Assembly (NCBI GenBank): GCA_964213355.1
Contig: CAXOVY010000001.1
Coordinates: 1 to 64,000, forward strand
DNA: 64,000 bases
Direction of reading: 5' to 3'
Source: JBAXAM01 sp964213355
GTDB lineage: Bacteria; Pseudomonadota; Gammaproteobacteria; UBA9339
In this document: piece after piece, positions 10,301 through 17,685 of the stretch
How positions within the stretch are numbered: the first letter of the stretch is position 1
How the letters are laid out: each line of letters opens with the position of its first letter
Program-made: the position numbers and the translations under genes
The notes under the pieces: generated by a model
The model's input: only the letters and a program-made list of their open reading frames with translations
The model's database searches: none
Told to the model about the DNA's origin: nothing

Positions 10301-10403
10301 TCAAATGCAACGTGATTTATCTATACAAAAAAACATGGATAACCAAAAAAATTTGAATGATATGCAAAAGCTTTTATCCAAAAACGAAAGAGAGATCTAC
10401 TAA
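4338..10403 (+). CDS. traI: MOBF relaxase-helicase TraI with C-terminal primase/Toprim domain
   Basis: 2021 residues. It nicks oriT, stays covalently bound to the strand and unwinds DNA for transfer. The N-terminal TrwC relaxase domain (about 1-310) has tyrosines at YYAKEDNYY and the metal-binding His cluster in ELDLHLHHH (about 154-162). A degenerate helicase module lies in the middle (about 460-850). An active RecD-like helicase follows with Walker A GYAGTGKTT (about 1061-1069) and Walker B LIILDEASM (about 1140-1148). The C-terminus has a primase-like stretch GLWHNFETGEFGNLL (about 1620-1635) and a Toprim domain with AEGTETGLSI (about 1803) and FCLDNDGKG (about 1848). This primase/Toprim tail is absent from F TraI. 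The start is 5 bases after the DUF1016 stop. The gene looks intact. Confidence 0.93.
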   Translation: MLTISTIKSAGGAAKYYAKEDNYYLSEVDAKEASLWWGAGASELGLIGKIEEKELQKLLEGKLPNGVTIGLQKDGTINHRSGFDLCFHAPKSVSILALDGEDKRFYNAHLDAVRETLKIIERDCTQARAFKNGKVRFENTKNLTIALVRHTTSRELDLHLHHHALVINATKRQDNAWRALASNMKKNDVQVNGFFERIYNNQIYYGLIYKASLAKKVRKLGCELEIVGKHGLWEIKGVSKEARDIMSKRRLKIEERINKLNYPSLKAADVAALDTREKKPKNIKLAEIKQTWRNELVSVGFSSKEFIAQLDNSHKKSENDKSTLEENNIIRESKEAVKDAIEHLSQYKLKLDYAKVIAQALEFSIGKSSHGDVVIALNDFIKDGKLIPLDKLGSIFVTKELIETEKSIMDIVTRSKVTNIAINLKDKDIGNIVDGEIKECAIGVLRSKHRLSLVESRIPDNTELISFIDTVFELAESSGKTVRVLSPNRMMTNDINENIRRKPNNLWQWLVSLGKPEIGESVAGFKHKYKEEVDLPLLRLRQGKDVIIVNNAETLGCNDMHSLLELTEKSKAKVIFLQDVNSKHGFNAGNPIETLKQAGIKTFKINTKTNKAIGYIPELKTIQDNDERTKQLARTYAAKESDTIVFVGSKEQLKITNAAIRQELKSQGRLLNIERTVSVLNPIYLSKPEATLAHKYPKNAVIRFYDTHSMNRDWNIESINKENNTLRLIQGSKRMSWDPKKQENQETNYAVFKKEILQIAVGDKLIATGNMHALGIKNATRFTVQNIDDKHIKLLAGAKIFKVGLNDLKDSHFQYDYATTISKSSKKQVGHVLVDMKTYALDKATVNELTSRAKESLTIFTNDADAAQKNFGRIPIKLTAVEAVLDASQTGGDRLINNKTTEEIKSDICKAIAALKTKYELTEKIERRAVDFAIEKITSHNAGFTHKDLVKEALIYAISEPTVAKDAVAHEDIMKVIAEKRATGELVMGKHFDDGTRWTTKEILKLEKTIIDEVKKGENKLTPLLDQATAKNLMENTNLTQDQKNACNLITTTRDKFVIIQGYAGTGKTTMFSKVQSMLKETKEPVGILALAPTHRAVKELRSIGIEAQTLKSFLIKQQKEVVNSDSFITNSGTAELDNKLIILDEASMVSNKDFAQFLEAVGKNKGHVVFSGDIAQHIAIGSGKPIEIVQRSNVLKIAYLREIVRQENPNLKEAVENVIHKNYEAAFKNIENENPQKHIERLPLKEGISPDFFNTLKSSIVEIDNNKLKEGEKTLEQMVAEDFLSRTPETRDKTVVIVHANHDRRIITGLIRSGLKEQGEISKDGTKVNCLIPKGLTDVEHKSLGSYNKEDVVKIGKEYYHIIKKDEASKSLLLQCESGKTRYFYPEKYSGKYNIELYEYTNAELAVGDTIRLTKTDKERELYANFEYRVKQVSSDKVFLESRDVKNNQKSEIILNSKELKDAHWDYAQTVTGYGIQGGSKEYAIDFEVSYRKNLANQRSFYIGISRAIKHLIIYTDNKEKLLNRILANKGDKYAALEVVGGIDNVAPNSNYDNKTKAIEGKLHANFLDAKEVSRLLSNSAESFVERILGRPNERLSSAAEWRYGSKGSLVINMSGGKKGLWHNFETGEFGNLLTLMQKEIGLSFYETLKYASNMLGGGLYINTSKHKNDSIPIHSTTKDKTSKYAQKLITESQPIVGTVVEKYLKETRCISNIDSSDIRYHPKVFTGKNEKQRYLPAMLSLGRDKNGNIQCVQATYLDPQTANKADLITKKRTYASPSGALVSLQGQESKNNDNKISGVSFIAEGTETGLSIKDAVGVIKNNDVKVTLGKSNFTNIDPQNVSQKIIFCLDNDGKGTFTDNTIHKAAQRLIDLGKEVFIAIPGQMSNGNIKTDFNDIAKTMGIDLVKKTLNNAITYKEWKNSLEKNDMHKYNEVIPSIAEKVMQNNYTDSKLYNSLFKNSEINFNAAARLIDLEQRSSFAKYLNTYNQMQRDLSIQKNMDNQKNLNDMQKLLSKNEREIY

Positions 10404-10437
10404 GATGATTAAATAACAAAATAAGTTGGGAGGAGAT

Positions 10438-10788
10438 ATGTCAAGAACAGTAGTGTTTTTAGATGATAATGTTATAAAAAACCTAAAAGAATTGTATAAA
10501 GACTCCAATAAAACGCTATCAAAAATAATAGCTGAACTTGTTGATATTGGATATAAGGTAAAGCAACATCACGAGGTGCAAAAGCTAAATCCGCAGGCAG
10601 AAAAAAAAGCTGAACTCATAGATAAGCATACAGAGTATTTATTAAGAACTATGACCATTGCTGCTGATACTTACAGGTGCGTGCGCAACGAAAAGTCAAA
10701 ATACAAAGAAGAGAATGCTGATAGTGCTTTGAGTATAATTGCTGCTAATATACAAAGCTATATTAACGGAACGCTTGGTAAAAATTAA
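10438..10788 (+). CDS. Small ribbon-helix-helix-like protein, probable relaxosome accessory
   Basis: 116 residues from the ATG at 10438, which has a strong ribosome site (GGGAGGAG) 3-10 bases upstream; an in-frame TTG at 10426 is less likely. The N-terminus (SRTVVFLDDNVIKNLKELY) has the beta-strand then helix pattern of ribbon-helix-helix DNA-binding proteins, and the rest is helical and charged. It follows traI by 34 bases. By position and fold it resembles small oriT-binding or mobilisation accessory proteins that recruit the relaxase. No catalytic motif is visible. Confidence 0.5.
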   Translation: MSRTVVFLDDNVIKNLKELYKDSNKTLSKIIAELVDIGYKVKQHHEVQKLNPQAEKKAELIDKHTEYLLRTMTIAADTYRCVRNEKSKYKEENADSALSIIAANIQSYINGTLGKN

Positions 10789-11090
10789 CAATTTTTTGTT
10801 TATGGATAAAGCTAATGGTTGAACCACCGCTTAAGTCAAGGAAAATTATTCACATCGATATGGATTGTTTTTTTGCCGCAGTTGAGATGCGTGATAGACC
10901 GTCTTTAAAAAACAAGCCAGTTGCTATTGGTGGTACACCAGCACAACGTGGTGTTTTATCTACATGCAATTATGAGGCGAGAAGATACGGACTTCATTCT
11001 GCAATGTCAACCGCACAAGCATTATAGCGCTTCCCTAAATTGCAGAGACATGCTATAGTCTTCTCGTTATTTTCTGAATGAGAGGAGCAA

Positions 11091-11510
11091 ATGACTGCAG
11101 CATACTCAATAGATTTACGTAAAAAGATTGTTTGGGCGTATCAAGATGAGAATACAAGTTACTCTAAAGTTGCTAAAAGCTTTAAAGTAAGCGTGAATAG
11201 CGTAAAGCGTTATGTAAAACAGTATCGAGAAGATGGAGATTTATCGCCAAAAAAAGGTAACCAAGGAAGGCCGAGCAAGATTGATGAAATGGGGTATGAA
11301 ACTATACAAAAAATTATTCAGAATAAACCAGCGATCACTTTAGCAGAGCTATCGGAGTTATATTACAAAAAAAGAAAGATAAAAGCTGGTAGGTCTATAT
11401 TGTCGAGGGCTTGTTTGAAATTAAATTTACGGCGAAAGAAGTTAAGTCGTTACGCTGCTGAGAGAGATCGCGATGATGTTAAAAAAAACGGCAAGAATAT
11501 CTTGAGGTAA
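11091..11510 (+). CDS. IS630 transposase, N-terminal ORF (helix-turn-helix)
   Basis: 139 residues. The helix-turn-helix region (NTSYSKVAKSFKVSVNSVKR, about 21-40) and the arm that follows bind the IS ends. The frame ends at a TAA just after an A-rich slippery site: A AAA AAC at about 11482-11488 is the classic -1 frameshift heptamer, read as aaa-aac in this frame. A slip gives continuation ...KKRQEYLEVIKDI into the second ORF, forming the full DDE transposase. The ORF has its own ribosome site (GAGGAG) upstream. Confidence 0.85.
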   Translation: MTAAYSIDLRKKIVWAYQDENTSYSKVAKSFKVSVNSVKRYVKQYREDGDLSPKKGNQGRPSKIDEMGYETIQKIIQNKPAITLAELSELYYKKRKIKAGRSILSRACLKLNLRRKKLSRYAAERDRDDVKKNGKNILR

Positions 11511-11569
11511 TCAAGGATATTCCAGTACGAGATTTAATTTTCTTAGATGAATCTGGTGCTAATTTACGA

Positions 11570-12043
11570 ATGGCTCCATTGTATGGTAGAGCTCCTGGTG
11601 GAGAAAGAGTTGTTAATGCTGTTCCTTTTAATCGAGGTAATCGACTAACCATGCTAAGTGCTATAAGTTTTGAAAAAATAGAAGCAGCATTGTATGGAGA
11701 ATGGGCGGCTGATGGAGAAATATTTTTAAACTTCATCACGAGATGTTTATGTCCAGTTTTACAAAAGCGTCATGTTGTGATTATGGATAACGTGGCTTTT
11801 CATCAAGTTTGCGGTGTAAAAGAAGCCATCGAATCAACTGGAGCCAAACTAATTTATTTACCACCATACTCGCCAGATCTAAATCCTATAGAACAGATGT
11901 GGGGAAAGATTAAAACTTGTTTACGTAAAGAATCAGCAAGAACGTTAGATAAATTTGCAATATCATTAAAGGTTGCTTTTATGAGCATTCAATCAACTGA
12001 TTTGACAAATTGGTATAGACACTGCGGCTATCAGACTCTATAA
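11570..12043 (+). CDS. IS630 transposase, C-terminal DDE catalytic ORF
   Basis: 157 residues from the first ATG, but the open frame begins at 11483 and includes the first catalytic Asp in LIFLDESGAN upstream of that ATG, so the functional product must be the -1 frameshift fusion with the preceding ORF. The second Asp is in VVIMDNVAFH, and the Glu is in SPDLNPIEQMWGKIK, the standard IS630 ending. The protein is identical to the copy at 33675-34148. Confidence 0.85.
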   Translation: MAPLYGRAPGGERVVNAVPFNRGNRLTMLSAISFEKIEAALYGEWAADGEIFLNFITRCLCPVLQKRHVVIMDNVAFHQVCGVKEAIESTGAKLIYLPPYSPDLNPIEQMWGKIKTCLRKESARTLDKFAISLKVAFMSIQSTDLTNWYRHCGYQTL

Positions 12044-12657
12044 TTTAGGGAAGCGCTATAAAGTTATGTCCAAAATTGTTTTTATTGCCAGTTAACATTG
12101 AGAAATATAAAGCGGCGTCTAAAGTGCTTTATCGCATTTTTAGGCAATACACGCCATTAGTTGAAATGTTGTCTTTAGATGAGGCATTTTTGGATGTGAC
12201 CAATTGTCAATACTGCAAGGGCAGCGCAACGCTAATTGCAAAAACGATAAAGGATCGAATTAAAAAAGAACTTCGTTTACCTTCTTCTGCTGGTGTTGCA
12301 TCTAATAAATTTTTAGCAAAAGTAGCAAGTGATTGGAATAAGCCTAACGGGATATTTGTTATTACTCCAACCCAAGTCGCAGATTTTGTAAAGCAATTAC
12401 CGATTACTAAAATTTTTGGTGTGGGAAAGGTAACTGCGAAACAACTGCAAGATATGCAAATAAATACATGCCTAGATCTGCAAAGTATTTCGTTATCACA
12501 ACTAACCCTGGACGCTAACAAAAACTGACCCACTTATGCTAAAAAAGATTGACCCACCAGATGCGCATCACATATATTAATCCAGCTATAGTCAGCGCGT
12601 TGATTCAAGAATCAATGTTACCAAATAGCTTTTAAAATTATTTAAAAATTATTACTG

Positions 12658-12810
12658 GGCCTGTGGAGTTGTGGGCAAGAAGCCAGATAGTGTGGTAAAG
12701 CTGTGGGCAACTCGTTTCTCAGTGTTGTCCATAGATTTACCACACGGCCATCTGGCTGGTATGTGCGAGTGCTTTTTACGAGCACGTACTTGTCCACAAA
12801 TCCATAGGCC
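12658..12810. repeat. Large interrupted hairpin downstream of istB
   Basis: In the 320-base gene-free end of the IS21-like element, an outer pair (GGCCTGTGGAGTTGTGGG with CCACAAATCCATAGGCC) matches at about 19 of 22 positions. Inside it are AGCCAGAT/ATCTGGCT, TGGTAAA/TTTACCA and GGGCAAC/GTTGTCC pairs and a smaller GTGC/GCAC hairpin. Read from the IS operon strand this is the 3' end of the transcript, so it could act as a terminator, protect mRNA, or be a structured end used in transposition. Confidence 0.6.
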
Positions 12811-12860
12811 TTATCTTCCTGGATAAGCTTAGTAAATTTTAAAATATGACATCGTTTCTT

Positions 12861-13595
12861 TTAGCTTTTGATTTGTTTTGGATCTCTAAGGCTGGCACCA
12901 TTTATTTTAATGATTGTGCAGTAATGATTGAGGCGGTCCAGCATAGCATCAACGAGTTCTTTTTGTTTGAACACATCATACCAGGCGCTAACATCAAGAT
13001 TGGTGGTAATTATAGTAGTTTTTTTGTGATATCGCATATCGATTAATTTAAAAAAAATGTTAATTTGCTCATTGGTTAGCGTGAGGTAGCCTAGCTCATC
13101 GATGACAATGACGTCGTAATTCGCTATGGTTTTTAATAACCTTGAAGTACTTCTATCTGCTAAAGAGGCATATAATTCGTTTAGTAAATCTTGGGCTTTA
13201 TAGAAACGACCGCGGTAACCATTGATCAACGCTAAACGAAGTAGACTAATCGCTAAGCCAGTTTTACCTGTCCCGGGTTTACCGATAAAAATGACATTCT
13301 CAAAATGAGTAATAAAATCTAATTTGGCTAGCGACATGATTTGCGATTTTTTTACTGCTGGTTGTCTCTTAAATGGGAAGGTGTCAATACTCCACTCCCA
13401 TGGTAATTTAGCTGCCTTTAAGCGATTCGCCAATCTACGTGCATTGCGATCTTGATATTCAGCCTCCAAAAGCTTTTGTAATACTTCTTCGATACTTTGT
13501 CCTTGATGTCGTGCTTTTGCAAGAATCGGCTCTAGAGAATCAGCCATACCGCATAAATGTAGCTGTTCAATTAAATAACTAAGTTTTTGTAACAT
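12861..13595 (-). CDS. istB: IstB-like ATPase of the ParB-bearing IS21 element
   Basis: 244 residues. It is an AAA+ ATPase related to DnaC that helps the IstA transposase choose targets. Walker A is GKPGTGKTGLA (about 104-114) and Walker B is VIVIDELGYL (about 162-171). The N-terminal helical region (LHLCGMADSLEPILAKA) is typical of IstB. It starts 14 bases after the istA stop. It has low similarity to the second istB in this window (40524-41279), so the two IS21 elements are different lineages. Confidence 0.92.
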   Translation of the reverse strand: MLQKLSYLIEQLHLCGMADSLEPILAKARHQGQSIEEVLQKLLEAEYQDRNARRLANRLKAAKLPWEWSIDTFPFKRQPAVKKSQIMSLAKLDFITHFENVIFIGKPGTGKTGLAISLLRLALINGYRGRFYKAQDLLNELYASLADRSTSRLLKTIANYDVIVIDELGYLTLTNEQINIFFKLIDMRYHKKTTIITTNLDVSAWYDVFKQKELVDAMLDRLNHYCTIIKINGASLRDPKQIKS

Positions 13596-13609
13596 GAGGA
13601 TCCCCTCTT

Positions 13610-14977
13610 TTAAAGATTAAAGAAGTTATCTTTTATTTCTTTGATTATCATTTTTTCCAAGCGCTTAAGATCAAATAACCTATACTGTCTAGCTAAGATG
13701 ATGGCTTTAATAAAAGCCTCAAATGGATAATTTCTTTTAAGTGTAAGTAGTTCTTTAAAAGCCCATTCCCCACGGCCACGCACTTGCGCTTTGAGCATGA
13801 GGATATAGTCGTCTAAGATGCTATCAATTCCAATGAGTTGTTGTTCTGCGGCGCTACCAACCTGACGTTTTTCACGCCGATATAGGTTAATATGGTGCTC
13901 TTTAATAATAGCTCGTTGATCTCGTTCCCCGACAATACGTGGATGCTGAGTAATTAGCTGATGTCGGTGATAAATATCAATCCTATCTAGATATTGATAG
14001 ACCTCTAACAAATTCCCAATATATTTTTCTGGTACAGAATAACGATTAGTATCAACGTTAATATAACCCTGGGTATCTACAGTACGTTGGAAGCATTTAT
14101 AAATCGGCAGTATTACTTCAGGCAGCGCCAATAGTGCTGGTTTTTCTTGAATATAAGCTGCTTCTGGAGTCATGCCTAATATTCGTTTGGGTTTTTGGTT
14201 GACGGCAATACACCATAGCTCAGCCTGCTGATTTAAATCTGACCAATCAGTAAAAATTCGTCCAGCTAAGAAGTTGTTTTCTACGTAGGAAAAAGGCCTC
14301 TCTATTTTCCCCTTGCGGTTTGGATCATTAACAGCGTGTGCGATAAATTCAAATCCGAAAAAACGGCAGAACATTAACATCTCTGGTGCTATCACAGCAT
14401 GGCTACCTGCTCCAGCTGCTAAAATGACACTGGTATTATCGATAATACAACGTTTACAGCTACCTTGCATAAACTGCAGTGCTTGCTGCAAAAATGCTTT
14501 AACTTCAAAGCGAGTAAAACTTGGATAATACTGGATAAAAATTTTTCGGCTAAATCCTAATACTAATGCTGCACATTGCGCTTTAACTTTTTTAGCACCA
14601 AAATAGACTAGATGCGGGGAAGTATCATGCTGCATCTCTTCGCCCGGGGCAAAACAATATTCTCCCACTCGTTGCGGCGTATCTTTTAATTGATATTTGC
14701 GGACTAAATTAGTTAAGGTGCTATATGGCACTTTGCGCTGATACTGTTCTTCTAAAACTTCTCGAACTCGGACCAGATTTCCACAACAAGTTGTGATCAG
14801 GGGTTCAATTAATGGCATTAAATCTTCGTTATCATTTTTAGCAGATGATGACTTATCTTGGCGCAGTAATTTACGAACAGTATTACGTGAGATTTTTAGT
14901 AGGCGACTGATTGCACGCTTGCCTTGCCCCGCCTGATATAATTGGCGCACCACTTGAATTATGGGTTGTTGGTTCAT
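13610..14977 (-). CDS. istA: IstA-type transposase of the ParB-bearing IS21 element
   Basis: 455 residues. The N-terminal helix-turn-helix (QGKRAISRLLKISRNTVRKL, about 17-36) binds the IS ends. The DDE core follows, with Asp in EEMQHDTSPH (about 115), Asp in CIIDNTSV (about 179) and Glu in RKGKIERPFSY (about 225). The start ATG has a GGAG ribosome site. The first ~95 bases overlap the 3' end of the ParB-like gene in another frame, so translation is probably coupled. The gene appears intact. Confidence 0.92.
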   Translation of the reverse strand: MNQQPIIQVVRQLYQAGQGKRAISRLLKISRNTVRKLLRQDKSSSAKNDNEDLMPLIEPLITTCCGNLVRVREVLEEQYQRKVPYSTLTNLVRKYQLKDTPQRVGEYCFAPGEEMQHDTSPHLVYFGAKKVKAQCAALVLGFSRKIFIQYYPSFTRFEVKAFLQQALQFMQGSCKRCIIDNTSVILAAGAGSHAVIAPEMLMFCRFFGFEFIAHAVNDPNRKGKIERPFSYVENNFLAGRIFTDWSDLNQQAELWCIAVNQKPKRILGMTPEAAYIQEKPALLALPEVILPIYKCFQRTVDTQGYINVDTNRYSVPEKYIGNLLEVYQYLDRIDIYHRHQLITQHPRIVGERDQRAIIKEHHINLYRREKRQVGSAAEQQLIGIDSILDDYILMLKAQVRGRGEWAFKELLTLKRNYPFEAFIKAIILARQYRLFDLKRLEKMIIKEIKDNFFNL

Positions 14978-15875
14978 AAATTCTCCTGTTTAAAGTGTTA
15001 ATTTTAGTAAAAATCTCTTGCCAGCTTCTTGTTAAAATTGAGTACTCTTCTTCACTTTGCTGAGGGTAAAATACCGCGTGTAGCACTGAATACAGCGTAT
15101 CTAACCTAGAATTAATCTCTGCTAGTTTTTTCTCCCAAATCTCTTGGGGTGATAATAAAGATAGATCCTTTGAGAAAGGCTGACTTTGTTTTGATAATTC
15201 CAAAGTCTTAAAAAATAATTGCGGAGACATTAGTAAATGCTCACGTACTTTCTTATTAGACTTTAAATAGTGATAATAAAACTCTTGGAGTTCTCTAGTA
15301 CTATGGGTATGACTGCGTAGATAATTAAGTAAGCTTTTGGCAGCATCTTCGTTCGCGCGCGCGAACGGCACTAAAACTCTGTTTGCAGCCCAAGACGATA
15401 AATCTCCTTGCAACATTGCCTCTTTGATGAAATCAGGTAAGGACTCAAGCAATTGCAATCGATAACTTACCCATGCTTTACTTTTACCTAATTGTTGTGC
15501 TAACTCTGCTTGAGAATAATTATGCAGATTCCCTAACTCTTGGAGTAACCAGGCCTCTTCAAAATAATCCCAGGTACGAGATTGATTACTCCTATAAGTA
15601 TGGATCAATGCTTCAGCAACGTTCGATTCCCAGATAATTATTTTAATCGTGTCATTTTTTAATGCTTGCATGGCTTTTATTCGCAAGTAGCCATCAATAA
15701 CTGTCCAATTCCCAGTTAAACTTGCAACAACCATAATTGGCTCTAATAATCCGTAGGTATGGATCGACAGCATTAATCGTTGTTGCTCTTGTTGCGTATG
15801 TTTCCGCAAGTGTCGATAACTAAGTTCTAACTGATGCCATTCCGCTTCGAGAACTGATTTTGATAAATTGTTCAT
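14883..15875 (-). CDS. ParB/Spo0J-like protein encoded within the IS21 element
   Basis: 330 residues. The N-terminal ParB-N-like domain has the LEPIMVVA and VIDGYLRIKAMQAL stretches (about 50-58 and 80-93), equal to the usual box I and G-E-R-R-box region with the Arg-rich box weakened. A ParB-type helix-turn-helix follows (YSQAELAQQLGKSKAWVSYR, about 138-157). It is not part of a plasmid partition pair: no parA is adjacent and it sits inside IS ends, upstream of and overlapping istA. It probably binds the IS ends or nucleates a protein-DNA complex for transposition. A ParB-like partner is unusual for IS21, though I believe related elements exist in other genomes. Confidence 0.7.
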   Translation of the reverse strand: MNNLSKSVLEAEWHQLELSYRHLRKHTQQEQQRLMLSIHTYGLLEPIMVVASLTGNWTVIDGYLRIKAMQALKNDTIKIIIWESNVAEALIHTYRSNQSRTWDYFEEAWLLQELGNLHNYSQAELAQQLGKSKAWVSYRLQLLESLPDFIKEAMLQGDLSSWAANRVLVPFARANEDAAKSLLNYLRSHTHSTRELQEFYYHYLKSNKKVREHLLMSPQLFFKTLELSKQSQPFSKDLSLLSPQEIWEKKLAEINSRLDTLYSVLHAVFYPQQSEEEYSILTRSWQEIFTKINTLNRRIYEPTTHNSSGAPIISGGARQACNQSPTKNLT

Positions 15876-15908
15876 GAGACCTATGATTGCAACTCTCCAT
15901 CACTCTGG

Positions 15909-16382
15909 CTATAAGGTGATCTCTTTGCAAGATTGTCCAAAGGCGACTGCATTGACCGAACTATCTGTAATTAAAGCAATTTTTACTATTAACGCGTCAC
16001 TCTTTGCAAGATGAGACTCAGTTACCGGTATCAGATGATAAGTACCTGATGTAACTAGCTTGTGGGGTGTTGACGCGTCACTCTTAGCACGATACAAATC
16101 TTTGCTTTGTTGATCCCGTATCCGCTGTCGTTCTCGTTTGCGAATTACATAAGCAGGATGTGTTGTTCGATATGGTTGCCAAGAATCATGATGTGACTGC
16201 CGCCATTTTCTAGTGGCTGCATTTTGATTACTTCGATAATCACCGTCTGTACTAAGCTTATTACGGCGCCATAAATTTTTGCGTTGTCTCTGACAGGCGG
16301 CTTCAGAGCAATAACGTTGATTGGGGTTGCGATATTTAACCAAGTAGCCGCCACAATGTTGGCAACGATTTTCTCGGTTCAT
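15909..16382 (-). CDS. Small zinc-binding protein, first gene of the IS21-like element
   Basis: 157 residues. An N-terminal zinc ribbon has the spacing C-x2-C-x14-C-x4-C (CQHC... YCSEAAC, about 7-30). A strongly basic region rich in Arg, Gln and His follows (about 31-100), consistent with DNA or RNA binding. It is the first gene of the leftward operon, 33 bases before the ParB-like gene. No enzyme motif is visible; a role in binding IS ends or in target choice is inferred from position only. Confidence 0.6.
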   Translation of the reverse strand: MNRENRCQHCGGYLVKYRNPNQRYCSEAACQRQRKNLWRRNKLSTDGDYRSNQNAATRKWRQSHHDSWQPYRTTHPAYVIRKRERQRIRDQQSKDLYRAKSDASTPHKLVTSGTYHLIPVTESHLAKSDALIVKIALITDSSVNAVAFGQSCKEITL

Positions 16383-16575
16383 CTTAATACTCCTACTAAT
16401 AAATTAAATTTGATTTAGTAAGAATACTCGTAGATATTTTTTTTGGGGGTACGATATACAAAAATGGGCTTTATAACTTATCAGACTGGGTCACTTTTTT
16501 AGCAATATGGTGGGTCAATTAGATTAGCGTTGAGGAAGTGGGCTTAATAAAAAATTTCCCTAGAATTTTTTGGAC

Positions 16576-17601
16576 TTATTCTTTCAATAAATTTCGTTCG
16601 CGTTGCAATTCAATACGCAACTCTTCTTCTGTTGGCAGGTGTGCCAAATACTTAGAGCTAAAAAGTTGTTTGCTATCGCTAAGTACAGAGTATTTTGCTA
16701 TGGTTTCTGATTTTTCGCTGCATAAAATCAAACCAATAGTGGGATTGTCGTCATGTCTTTTATAGTGTTGGTCATATATTCATACATAAGTATCCATTTG
16801 TCCCACATCTTGATGGTTAAGTTTCCCTAATTTAATATCGACAAGCAAAAAGCACTTGAGTCTAAAATTATAAAACACCAAATCTAAGTAAAAATCTTGG
16901 TCTTCTGTACTAATGCGTTGTTGGCGCGAAACAAAAGCAAAACCCCGTCCCAGCTCTAATAGGAATTTTTGTAAGTTACCTATTAATGCTTGCTCGATAG
17001 AGCTTTCTAATACAGCCATGCTGGGCAAGTTTAAAAAATCAAGTATATAGGGATCGCGGATATAATTTTTTATATCGGTTTGTAAGACTTTGGTTTTTTC
17101 TTCTGCTTCTTTTACCACTGGTGTTTTATCAGTGCTTGATAGTAGTCTTTCATAATATAAGCTACTTATTTGGCGTTCCAAAGCGCGTATACTCCAATTG
17201 TTCGCAATACATTCTGTAGCGTACCAATCCCGCGCTTTTGGGTTTTCAATGCGTATTAACGTGCGATAGTGTGTCCAACTCAATTCGGTACGCATTGCGT
17301 TCCGAATTGAGTAAGTTAAATAAAATCTACGCATATTCCGTAGGTTACGTATATCAAAACCTTTGCCAAAGTCAGTTTGTAACTTTTCAGACAAATATTC
17401 TAATTGTTTTGCGCCATACTCTGCTCTACTGTTGCCTTTTTGTTCATACTCCACAATTAAACGACCAATATTCCAATAAGTTTGAACCATTGCATTGTTG
17501 ATTGTCTGTATGACAGTTTGGCGTGAGGTAACTATTATTTCACTAATGTCACGTAAAAGTTGCGATTGATCAATATCAAGCATAATTTTCTCCCAAAGCA
17601 A
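16576..17601 (-). pseudogene. Second DUF1016 (YhcG-type) nuclease gene with in-frame TGA
   Basis: The first 273 residues are a normal DUF1016 protein with YWNIGRLIVEYEQKG, GFDIRNLRNMRRFY, LSWTHYRTLIR and the nuclease signature DLVFYNFRLK...VDIKLG. A TGA (16780-16782) then interrupts GQMDTYV. The same frame continues IYDQHYKRHDDNPTIGLILC to a TAA at 16576, matching the C-terminus of the copy at 3175-4332. A single CGA-to-TGA change explains this. The short product keeps the catalytic residues but lacks the last ~68 residues. It lies just outside the IS21-like element. Confidence 0.88.
17278..17312. repeat. Palindrome inside the second DUF1016 gene
   Basis: Near-perfect 35-base palindrome: outer arms ACTCAATTCGG/CCGAATTGAGT, inner arms ACGC/GCGT around ATT. 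It encodes the IRNAMRTELS region, just before WTHYR, the same place as the palindrome in the first DUF1016 gene. Confidence 0.7.
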
Positions 17602-17685
17602 ATGATTGTAAAAATTATTGTAAGTGTTCAGTCACTCTTATAAGCAAAGATATTGTTTGTCATAATATTAAATTCCATTATTAAG

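Larger units (their letters stand above)
11025..12058 (+). mobile_element. IS630-family insertion sequence, copy 1
   Basis: 1034 bp with ends TAGCGCTTCCCTAAATT and its inverted match, flanked by a TA duplication (11023-11024 and 12059-12060), the hallmark of IS630/Tc1-mariner elements. It encodes a transposase in two frames joined by a probable -1 frameshift. An almost identical copy in inverted orientation lies at 33660-34693 with the same length, so transposition was recent. The insertion interrupts dinB. Confidence 0.93.
10815..12508 (+). pseudogene. dinB: dinB (DNA polymerase IV) broken by two insertion sequences
   Basis: Y-family translesion polymerase. The N-terminal part (10815-11024) has IHIDMDCFFAAVE, with the metal-binding Asp pair, and RGVLSTCNYEARRYGL. 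An IS630 element follows (11025-12058). The gene resumes at 12061 with KLCP and includes the catalytic LSLDEAFLDV stretch. Removing the IS and one TA copy joins ALKLCP exactly in frame. The gene is cut a second time after ...SISLSQLT by the IS21-like element at about 12509; the thumb end and little-finger domain are missing and are not found on the far side. It probably belonged to the conjugative element's cargo, as mobile elements often carry SOS polymerases. Confidence 0.88.
12509..16532 (-). mobile_element. Four-gene IS21-like element with a ParB-like gene
   Basis: About 4.0 kb. The ends are inverted and each has two tandem TGACCCA-type repeats: left GACGCTAACAAAAACTGACC with a second TGACCCACC 28 bases on; right, read inward, AACGCTAATCTAATTGACCC with a second TGACCCAG. 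All four genes read leftward in the order zinc-binding protein, ParB-like protein, istA, istB. The exact outer bases are uncertain because no target duplication is visible; flanks are dinB on the left and the end of a DUF1016 gene on the right, so a deletion probably accompanied or followed insertion. Confidence 0.75.

Noticed and set aside
14883..15875. ParB-like gene as a plasmid partition system
   Set aside because: No ParA partner or parS cluster is near, and the gene lies inside IS21-like ends, overlapping istA.
16780..16782. In-frame TGA in DUF1016 as selenocysteine or recoding
   Set aside because: No SECIS-like hairpin is evident after it, and the position is not Cys in the other copy; a CGA-to-TGA mutation is simpler.
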